From positions 674 to 8,300 of the forward strand of contig MFBQ01000021.1 in the NCBI GenBank assembly GCA_001776475.1: a stretch of DNA of 7,627 nt, given 5' to 3'. Both the position numbers and the translations under genes were made by a program. The DNA comes from Candidatus Curtissbacteria bacterium RIFCSPLOWO2_01_FULL_41_18 (GTDB taxonomy: Bacteria; Patescibacteriota; Microgenomatia; Curtissbacterales; GWA2-41-24). Below, piece by piece: positions 1-4,278 of this stretch (positions within the stretch are counted from its first letter, which is position 1; every line of letters begins with the position of its first letter). Below the pieces are notes generated by a model. It ran no database searches. It was not told the DNA's origin and worked only from the letters and a program-made list of their open reading frames with translations.

Positions 1-1085
1 CCAGTACCTCCGTTTCCAATAGCACCAAACACGATACAGAACGCATTGGCCGAATCCTCCTGATGCATGCCAACACCAGAGAGGAAATATCAGAAGCATA
101 TGCTGGTGAAATTGTGGCTATAGTCGGTCTGAAATCCACGACCACAGGCGACACCCTCTGTGATTCAAACGCCCCGATTATTTTAGAATCAATTTCCTTC
201 CCGGATCCGGTAATCTCTTTAGCTATTGAGCCGCAGACTCGCGCCGATCAAGAAAAGTTGGGTTACGCTTTGGGTAGACTTTCGGAGGAGGATCCAACCT
301 TTAGAATCAAGGGAGATCCTGAAACTGGCCAGACTATAATTTCTGGAATGGGTGAATTGCATCTGGAAATATTGGTCGATCGTATGAAACGCGAATTCGC
401 AGTTGATGCCAAAGTCGGTTCTCCTCAAGTTGCTTACAGGGAAACTATTAAACAAATTGCCACAGGTGAAGGCAAATACATTCGTCAATCTGGAGGCCGC
501 GGTCAATATGGTCACTGTCTTTTGCGAGTTGAGCCGCAGCCTCGCGGTGAAGGCTACCAGTTTGCCTCCGAAATCAAAGGGGGTGCCATTCCTCAAGAAT
601 TTATTCCATCAATTGAAAAAGGTGTCCGCGAGAAGATGGAAACCGGGATTCTGGCAGGTTATCCAATGGTCGACATGAAAGTTGCTGTCTACGACGGCAG
701 TTATCACGAAGTCGATTCCTCAGACATTGCCTTTAAGATTGCCGGGTCCTTAGCTGTGGAAGAAGCCGCCAGAAACGCGACGCTAGTTCTTCTTGAGCCC
801 ATTATGAAAGTTGAAGTCACAGTTGCCGAAGAATTCATGGGGGATGTTATCGGCGATTTATCCGCTAAACGTGCTCAAATTCTTTCCTCCAATCACCATG
901 GCAATAGCGTTATCATCACTGCTCTTGTACCACTTTCTGAAATGTCCGGATATGTTACAACTCTTCGCTCCATGACCCAGGGCCGCGGCTCCGTCTACAT
1001 GGAGCCATCTCACTACGAAGAAGTGCCGACTAATATTGCGGACAAAATAGTTGCCAAAGCTAAAGGGGAAAAGAAGGAAAGTTAA
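1..1085 (+). CDS. fusA: Elongation factor G, 3' part (5' end outside window)
   Basis: EF-G is the cytosolic GTPase that moves tRNA and mRNA through the ribosome after peptide-bond formation and, with RRF, splits ribosomes. The frame is open from base 3, giving 360 visible codons, about half of the usual ~700. The GTPase domain I and most of domain II lie upstream of the window. Visible are the end of domain II (ERIGRILLMHAN..., TTTGDTLCD), domain III (ISLAIEPQTRADQEKL, GMGELHLEILVDRMKREF), domain IV with its tip-loop motif GSYHEVDSSD and the His that corresponds to E. coli His583 (codon at 705-707), and domain V (MGDVIGDLSAKR, VPLSEMSGYVTTLRS). It ends in a short Lys/Glu tail and TAA. An internal ATG at 62-65 is not the start, because conserved residues continue upstream. 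The identification is certain. The next reading frame continues in the same phase directly after the stop. Confidence 0.98.
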   Translation, partial: STSVSNSTKHDTERIGRILLMHANTREEISEAYAGEIVAIVGLKSTTTGDTLCDSNAPIILESISFPDPVISLAIEPQTRADQEKLGYALGRLSEEDPTFRIKGDPETGQTIISGMGELHLEILVDRMKREFAVDAKVGSPQVAYRETIKQIATGEGKYIRQSGGRGQYGHCLLRVEPQPRGEGYQFASEIKGGAIPQEFIPSIEKGVREKMETGILAGYPMVDMKVAVYDGSYHEVDSSDIAFKIAGSLAVEEAARNATLVLLEPIMKVEVTVAEEFMGDVIGDLSAKRAQILSSNHHGNSVIITALVPLSEMSGYVTTLRSMTQGRGSVYMEPSHYEEVPTNIADKIVAKAKGEKKES

Positions 1086-1139
1086 ATCATAACGGAACAA
1101 GAAAGAATTGTTACTGATGTTGGACTCATTTTACCAAGA

Positions 1140-1442
1140 TTGTCATGGCCAGACAGAATATTTGCGAGGCTGGCATTTCCTCTATTTGCAATCGCATGCA
1201 AAGCTGCATTAAGGAACGATAGCCAATTTAAGAATGAGCCAGAATTACGAAAACAGGCGGAAACTCTCATAAATGATGTGAAGATTCTCTTCGATGTAAT
1301 AGGTGATTTCGAAAGACACAGGATTTCAGGACACGTAATCAGATCAAATGAAGGTGGGGTGACCCAACCCGATCCCGATTTTGATATTTTAACATTAATA
1401 AGAGCTCGACAAAAAGCAAAGAAAAGAAAATTATCGCAATAA
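1140..1442 (+). CDS. Small hypothetical protein between fusA and tuf
   Basis: I do not recognise this protein. From the only standard in-frame start, TTG at 1140, it is 100 aa. It has an aromatic/hydrophobic segment near its start (RIFARLAFPLFAIACKAAL), too short and too charged at its flanks to call a membrane helix firmly, then a charged middle and a basic end (RARQKAKKRKLSQ). TTG 1140 has no ribosome-binding site. The frame is open back to the fusA stop, and the codons from ATA at 1089 read (M)TEQERIVTDVGLILPRLS, which looks coding. A Shine-Dalgarno-like GAAGGAAAG (1072-1080) sits 8 nt before that ATA. The true start may therefore be the rare codon ATA, giving 117 aa, or an ATG lost by mutation. 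It lies 3 nt after fusA on the ATA reading and about 108 nt before tuf, so it probably shares the fusA transcript. Confidence that it is a translated gene is moderate. Confidence 0.6.
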   Translation: MSWPDRIFARLAFPLFAIACKAALRNDSQFKNEPELRKQAETLINDVKILFDVIGDFERHRISGHVIRSNEGGVTQPDPDFDILTLIRARQKAKKRKLSQ

Positions 1443-1461
1443 TTTATTGCGTTTTCGCCTC

Positions 1462-1489
1462 TTGCATTTTCTTACCCCAATAGTATAAA
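1462..1489 (+). promoter_or_regulatory. Candidate sigma70-type promoter for tuf
   Basis: TTGCAT (1462-1467) and TATAAA (1484-1489) are separated by 16 bp in an AT-rich gap, and the tuf start lies about 60 nt downstream. This would let tuf be transcribed separately from fusA. It rests on consensus matching only. Confidence 0.45.
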
Positions 1490-1501
1490 CTATGCTCTAC
1501 C

Positions 1502-1523
1502 AAAGCTCACTTAGTGGGTCTTT
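1502..1523 (+). promoter_or_regulatory. Hairpin in the tuf 5' leader
   Basis: AAAGCTCAC (1502-1510) pairs with GTGGGTCTTT (1514-1523) as a 9-bp stem with one bulged T (1519), one G-T wobble and a TTA loop. It would lie within the leader of a transcript from the promoter above, 17 nt before the tuf GAGGT ribosome-binding site (1540-1544). No U-run follows, so it is not a terminator. A role in mRNA stability or translation is only a guess. Confidence 0.35.
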
Positions 1524-1550
1524 GATCTTTGTTATCTTTGAGGTTAAATT

Positions 1551-2735
1551 ATGTCAGAAGGAAAATTCGAAAGAACTAAACCACACGTTAATATCGGCAC
1601 CATCGGTCATGTCGACCACGGTAAAACCACGCTGACAGCGGCTATTACCCGCGTGCTTTCAAAGAAAAACCTTGCCAAGGAAAAAACGTTTGATCAAATC
1701 GACAACGCTCCGGAAGAAAAGCAACGCGGTATTACCATCAACATTACTCATGTTGAGTACGAAACAGCTAAACGTCATTATGCCCATATCGATGCCCCCG
1801 GCCATGCCGACTATATCAAAAACATGATCACCGGAGCGGCGCAGATGGATGGCGCCATTTTGGTTGTTTCTGCTCCCGACGGTCCCATGCCTCAAACTCG
1901 AGAGCATGTACTTTTGGCTCGCCAAGTCAATGTACCGGCAATTGTTGTTTTCCTTAACAAAACTGATATGGTCCAAGATGTTGAGCTTTTAGATTTAGTC
2001 GAGCTGGAAGTTCGCGAGCTTTTGGATAAATACGAGTTCGACGGCAAAAACGCCACCATTATTCGCGGTTCTGCTAAAAAAGCGCTTGAGGATGATGCCG
2101 AAAGCGTTAAGGCAATAGAAGAGTTGATGGCCGCAGTTGATGAAAAAATCCCTACACCCACAAGAGATCTAGATAAGCCATTTTTAATGCCGGTTGAGGA
2201 CGTCTTTTCTATTAAGGGCAGGGGGACAGTTGTTACGGGTCGTGTTGAACGTGGAGTTGTCAAGATTAATGACGAGATTGAAATTGTCGGTATTAGACCA
2301 ACCAAAAAAACTGTAGTCACCGGTGTCGAAATGTTCAGAAAAGAACTGGACCAAGGTCAAGCCGGCGACAATATTGGTGTGCTTTTGCGGGGTGTCGAAA
2401 AAGGTGATGTGGAGCGTGGGCAAGTTCTGGCTAAACCGGCAAGCACCACTCCTCATACCGAATTTGAAGCAGAGGTTTATATTCTGACCAAAGAAGAAGG
2501 CGGTCGTCATACTCCTTTTTTTACAGGTTACAGGCCTCAATTCTACATCCGCACCACCGATGTTACCGGTGAGGCAACCCTGCCGGAGGGAACCGAAATG
2601 GTTATGCCCGGTGATAGCATCAAGATGAAAGTTAAGTTAATTTCACCAGTAGCCTTAGAAGAAGGTCTTAGATTTGCAATCCGCGAAGGCGGCCATACCG
2701 TTGGCGCCGGAGTCGTCAGCAAAGTAATAGCCTGA
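1551..2735 (+). CDS. tuf: Elongation factor Tu
   Basis: EF-Tu binds aminoacyl-tRNA and GTP and delivers the tRNA to the ribosomal A site. The protein is complete at 394 aa, the family's usual length. G-domain motifs are all present: P-loop GHVDHGKT (19-26), switch I RGITI (59-63), DAPGH (81-85) with the catalytic His85, NKTD (136-139) and GSAKKAL in the G5 position. Domain II follows (FSIKGRGTVVTGRVERG), then domain III (GGRHTPFFTGYRPQFYIRTTDVTG). The Cys of the E. coli DCPGH motif (Cys81) is Ala here, a neutral natural variant seen in other bacteria. ATG 1551 has GAGGT (1540-1544) 6 nt upstream. The TGA stop is followed after 2 nt by an intrinsic terminator, so transcription probably ends here and rpsJ needs its own promoter. 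Only one tuf copy is visible. Confidence 0.99.
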   Translation: MSEGKFERTKPHVNIGTIGHVDHGKTTLTAAITRVLSKKNLAKEKTFDQIDNAPEEKQRGITINITHVEYETAKRHYAHIDAPGHADYIKNMITGAAQMDGAILVVSAPDGPMPQTREHVLLARQVNVPAIVVFLNKTDMVQDVELLDLVELEVRELLDKYEFDGKNATIIRGSAKKALEDDAESVKAIEELMAAVDEKIPTPTRDLDKPFLMPVEDVFSIKGRGTVVTGRVERGVVKINDEIEIVGIRPTKKTVVTGVEMFRKELDQGQAGDNIGVLLRGVEKGDVERGQVLAKPASTTPHTEFEAEVYILTKEEGGRHTPFFTGYRPQFYIRTTDVTGEATLPEGTEMVMPGDSIKMKVKLISPVALEEGLRFAIREGGHTVGAGVVSKVIA

Positions 2736-2737
2736 CG

Positions 2738-2776
2738 AAAAACCCCTACTAGGCTTGCCGAATGGGGATTTTTTTT
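2738..2776 (+). terminator. Intrinsic terminator after tuf
   Basis: AAAAACCCC (2738-2746) pairs with GGGG-A-TTTTT (2764-2773) and runs into a tract of eight T (2769-2776). A small inner GG/CC stem lies in the loop. It starts 3 nt after the tuf stop codon, the classic position. Confidence 0.85.
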
Positions 2777-2784
2777 GGTACAAT
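2755..2784 (+). promoter_or_regulatory. Candidate promoter overlapping the tuf terminator
   Basis: TTGCCG (2755-2760) and TACAAT (2779-2784) are 18 bp apart. The -35 lies in the terminator loop and the -10 just after the T-tract. It would transcribe the inverted-repeat element and the small interrupted gene downstream. This is consensus matching only; the AT-rich T-tract makes chance matches likely. Confidence 0.3.
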
Positions 2785-2826
2785 GGCTCGCTTAGCTAAG
2801 GCTGATGCAATTCGCGAAAGGTCTAA

Positions 2827-3055
2827 CCTGCCCGACAATGCTTACGACTTCAGTCGTTGGCAGGCGGGCGACTAACGCATGAATTTAAAAGAAGTAAGAA
2901 GCGTTGTTTGCGAAGCTAGATTGATAATGAAAAGTCGTATGCTTATCAACTTTCACAAAAGATTCTAGCCTCCAAGCCTCAAACTTCTTAAAAATTCATT
3001 CACGTTAGACTTTAGTCATTAGTTGCCTGCCCGTTGTAGCTTTAGCGAAGTCGGG
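2827..3055. repeat. Large nested inverted-repeat element (MITE-like or structured RNA)
   Basis: The two halves are imperfect inverted copies. Paired blocks from outside inward are: CCCGAC (2831-2836)/GTCGGG (3050-3055), GGCAGGC (2859-2865)/GCCTGCC (3025-3031), CTAACG (2872-2877)/CGTTAG (3003-3008), ATGAATTT (2879-2886)/AAATTCAT (2992-2999), AAGAAGT (2889-2895)/ACTTCTT (2983-2989), GCTAGA (2915-2920)/TCTAGC (2964-2969) and TTGATAA (2921-2927)/TTATCAA (2943-2949). The left arm has its own hairpins, CCTGCC/GGCAGG and ACGAC-TTCA-GTCGT; the right has CCCG (3030-3033)/CGGG (3052-3055) followed by TTTT. There is no long ORF and no clear target-site duplication. It could be a non-autonomous mobile palindrome or a transcribed structured RNA; the sequence alone does not decide. 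Confidence 0.7.
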
Positions 3056-3107
3056 TTTTGGGTTTATTGTAAAAATCAGTTTCTGTCCAGGAAGAGGTGA
3101 CTTATTA

Positions 3108-3344
3108 ATGGAAAGAAAAATGCCAGATATAGCGATAGATGAAATTCAACAAAGGATGGACAGAGGAGAAAACTTTGCGGTAATTGAGGGTAATTGCGAT
3201 GGTTACATTGATTTTCAAGGGAACCCTTTTATTTTTAGCTGAAGAATCATTGGGGAACCCTTGGCCGCGACGGAGGAAGTGGCTTTTATCCAGCAAGAAA
3301 TTAGCAGACTGGAGTCATTAGGGCTTATTAAGCCAGAAGAATAA
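3108..3344 (+). pseudogene. Small unknown gene interrupted by an in-frame TGA
   Basis: ATG 3108 has an excellent ribosome-binding site, AGAGGTGA (3093-3100), 7 nt upstream. The frame reads 44 codons (MERKMPDIAIDEIQQRMDRG... ending NPFIFS) to TGA at 3240-3242. It then continues in the same frame for 33 codons (RIIGEPLAATEEVAFIQQEI..., ending GLIKPEE) to TAA 3342-3344. The second part has the composition of a real protein: an acidic amphipathic, helix-like segment with no rare-codon clutter. I do not recognise a family. A single substitution (for instance from TGG, CGA or GGA) would explain the stop. Nearby tuf and rpsJ use TGA as a true stop, so recoding to Gly is unlikely, and I see no convincing selenocysteine element after it. 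It may be a recent pseudogene, a sequencing error, or a 44-aa protein with a decayed tail. Confidence 0.55.
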
Positions 3345-3354
3345 ACTAAGAATT

Positions 3355-3388
3355 TTGAACTTTGCACTTTAAATTAATTAAATATTTA
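3355..3388 (+). promoter_or_regulatory. Candidate promoter region for rpsJ
   Basis: In a very AT-rich stretch two pairings are possible: TTGAAC (3355-3360) with TTAAAT (3378-3383), spacing 17, or TTGCAC (3362-3367) with TATTTA (3383-3388), spacing 15. Since tuf ends in a strong terminator, a promoter for the S10 genes is expected in this gap. The rpsJ start is about 105 nt downstream, with a palindromic repeat in between. Confidence 0.4.
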
Positions 3389-3405
3389 TGTCGAATATCC
3401 AACTC

Positions 3406-3470
3406 GTCATTCTGATCCCGAGTTTATCGAGGCCGAAGAATCTAGATCCTTCGCTAACGCTCAGGATGAC
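3406..3470. repeat. Short palindromic repeat upstream of rpsJ
   Basis: GTCATTCTGA (3406-3415) pairs with TCAGGATGAC (3461-3470), 10 bp with one G-T. Inside is a second hairpin, GAAG-A-ATC / GAT-C-CTTC (3435-3452), with one mismatch around ATCTAGAT. The right half (TCCTTCG...CGCTCAGGA) matches the repeat at 4137-4158. From general knowledge, repeats of this type are dispersed in many copies in Patescibacteria and some other genomes; copy number here cannot be seen. It would fold in the rpsJ leader, ending 7 nt before the rpsJ ribosome-binding site. Confidence 0.65.
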
Positions 3471-3494
3471 AGTGAGTGAGGTGAACTTAATATC

Positions 3495-3803
3495 ATGCCT
3501 AAAGGAAGAATCAGAATAAGACTTAAAGCTTACGACGCGCGGGTAATAGATGCGGCGTGCCGTGACATTATCAATACGGCACTTTCAACAGGTGCCAAAA
3601 TTTCCGGTCCGATTCCTCTGCCGACGAGAATCGAAAAATTTACGGTTCTAACGTCTCCACATACCGATAAAGACGCTCGTGAGCAATTTGAGATTAGAAC
3701 TCACAAAAGGCTTATCGATATTATCGAACCGACGAATAAGACAATAGATTCGTTAACACACTTGGATCTTCCGGCAGGGGTGGATATAGAACTTAAGATG
3801 TGA
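3495..3803 (+). CDS. rpsJ: 30S ribosomal protein S10
   Basis: S10 sits in the head of the small subunit and, as NusE, also joins the NusB antitermination complex. The 102-aa product is full length for the family and carries its hallmark stretches: RIRIRLKAYD near the N-terminus, the GPIPLPTR loop, FTVLTSPH, REQFEIRTHKRLIDI and the C-terminal LDLPAGVDIELKM. ATG 3495 is preceded by GAGGTGA (3478-3484) with a somewhat long 10-nt spacer. The TGA stop is followed in frame by TAA, a tandem stop. Usually rplC follows within a few tens of bases; here 475 nt intervene, including a second copy of the last 21 codons plus stop. It therefore heads a short transcript or a long structured leader to rplC. 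Confidence 0.98.
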   Translation: MPKGRIRIRLKAYDARVIDAACRDIINTALSTGAKISGPIPLPTRIEKFTVLTSPHTDKDAREQFEIRTHKRLIDIIEPTNKTIDSLTHLDLPAGVDIELKM

Positions 3804-3814
3804 TAACAGTCGAT

Positions 3815-3900
3815 GGGTCAATCTATTGTCTTGCGAGAGCTGCGCAACTATCAAAATCGAGTGTTTTGATAGCGCTCCACTCTCTAAAAACAATTGACCC
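3815..3900 (+). repeat. Long hairpin between the two rpsJ 3' ends
   Basis: The outer stem is GGGTCA (3815-3820)/TGACCC (3895-3900), then ATTGT (3825-3829)/ACAAT (3890-3894), GAGAG (3835-3839)/CTCTC (3880-3884), a GCG/CGC step, and a perfect 9-bp top CTATCAAAA (3848-3856)/TTTTGATAG (3864-3872) with a 7-nt loop. No T-run follows, so it is not a simple terminator. The outer right arm is the start of the second rpsJ 3' copy. The left arm contains a 13-nt exact inverse complement (3820-3832) of rpsJ 3738-3750. Confidence 0.7.
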
Positions 3901-3952
3901 TTTAACATATTTGGATCTTCCGGCAGGGGTGGATATCGAGCTCAAAATGTAA
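3887..3952 (+). pseudogene. Duplicated 3' end of rpsJ (21 codons plus stop)
   Basis: This segment encodes KTIDPLTYLDLPAGVDIELKM and TAA, matching S10 residues 82-102 with only S86P and H89Y. Aligned without gaps to 3738-3803, 54 of 66 bases agree. Nine of the twelve differences are at third codon positions, two at first positions, and one distinguishes the TGA and TAA stops. A 26-nt block in the middle is identical. That pattern means both ends diverged under protein-coding constraint, so this is probably a leftover of a diverged rpsJ allele rather than a copy decaying in place. It is not attached to the rest of an S10 gene. The frame is open upstream to GTG 3800, which overlaps the rpsJ stop (GTGA) and would give a 50-aa product. 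Confidence 0.8.
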
Positions 3953-4078
3953 ACGTTAGGCGTGATTGGGTTACGGTAACGATGCCCGCTTCGCGAGGCG
4001 AGCCCGTTTCGTCAAGCGGTTACAGCTAACGCCCACGATAGACGACACTGGCTTCGTAACCGATTAACGCTAAACGTT
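3952..4078. repeat. Second inverted-repeat element in the rpsJ-rplC gap
   Basis: The 24-nt ends 3952-3975 and 4055-4078 pair at 20 positions: AACGTT/AACGTT, GGCGT/ACGCT with one wobble, and GGTTACG/CGTAACC, with four mismatches between. The interior holds GTAAC (3976-3980)/GTTAC (4019-4023) and a GC-rich palindrome CGCTTCGCGAGGCG (3988-4001, one wobble pair). No ORF of note. It begins at the stop codon of the duplicated rpsJ end. It resembles the 2827-3055 element in design but not clearly in sequence beyond CTAACG-type blocks. Confidence 0.55.
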
Positions 4079-4093
4079 CTAATCTAGAAAACC

Positions 4094-4099
4094 GGAGGT
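4094..4099 (+). promoter_or_regulatory. Orphan strong ribosome-binding site
   Basis: GGAGGT is a near-perfect anti-16S match, yet the next bases read ATTAAAAACAATTAA with no ATG, GTG or TTG at a usable distance. It may be the relic of a lost gene start. A chance match is possible. Confidence 0.3.
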
Positions 4100-4136
4100 A
4101 TTAAAAACAATTAAAGAAGCAAAGCTTGCGGTCCTC

Positions 4137-4158
4137 GTCCTTCGACTTCGCTCAGGAC
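4137..4158. repeat. Short palindromic repeat upstream of rplC
   Basis: GTCCT (4137-4141) pairs with AGGAC (4154-4158), enclosing TCGACTTCGCTC. It shares TCCTTCG and CGCTCAGGA with the right half of the repeat before rpsJ, so the two look like members of one dispersed family. Only two members are visible in this window. Confidence 0.55.
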
Positions 4159-4176
4159 TGTGGGCCTAAACAATAA

Positions 4177-4248
4177 GCCATTAACAATCAATAATAAACG
4201 ATTGTTAAGGCGGGGCACCTGAAGACATCTAAGGAGCCCTGCTTTTTT
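4177..4248 (+). terminator. Overlapping hairpins and intrinsic terminator before rplC (possible attenuator)
   Basis: Hairpin A is GCC-a-TTAACAATC (4177-4189) with GATTGTTAAGGC (4200-4211): 12 bp, one bulge, 10-nt loop. Hairpin B is GCGGGGC (4210-4216) with GCCCTGC (4236-4242), 7 bp including one G-T, followed by six T (4243-4248), a standard intrinsic terminator shape. A and B share bases 4210-4211, so full formation of one disturbs the other. The terminator lies 30 nt before rplC in the operon encoding L4, and in E. coli L4 controls its own operon by leader attenuation. It could end the rpsJ transcript or be an attenuator of rplC onward. Confidence 0.6.
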
Positions 4249-4278
4249 GCTGTTTAACAGACAGAGGTAGGAAAGAAT

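Noticed and set aside
1659..2540. Long antisense and alternate-frame ORFs across tuf
   Set aside because: They lie wholly inside an unmistakable EF-Tu gene, have no ribosome-binding sites and mirror its codon structure; the same holds for antisense ORFs over fusA, rplC, rplD, rplB and rpsS.
2785..2880. tRNA or other known RNA gene after tuf
   Set aside because: Several palindromes (CTTAGCTAAG, TTCGCGAA) are present but no cloverleaf, no T-loop GTTCRANNC motif and no CCA-end pattern could be assembled.
3240..3290. Selenocysteine insertion at the TGA
   Set aside because: No convincing hairpin with the expected spacing directly downstream, and the protein does not resemble a known selenoprotein.
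3105..3296. 63-codon antisense ORF over the interrupted small gene
   Set aside because: The + strand frame has an excellent ribosome-binding site and protein-like sequence on both sides of the TGA; the antisense frame has neither.
2733..3344. UGA recoded as glycine (code 25) to explain the in-frame TGA at 3240
   Set aside because: tuf ends in TGA with its C-terminus at the family's normal position and a terminator right after; rpsJ also ends in TGA followed by TAA. UGA is a stop here.
2827..4158. CRISPR array
   Set aside because: The repeats are palindromic, diverged and irregularly spaced; there is no regular repeat-spacer pattern.
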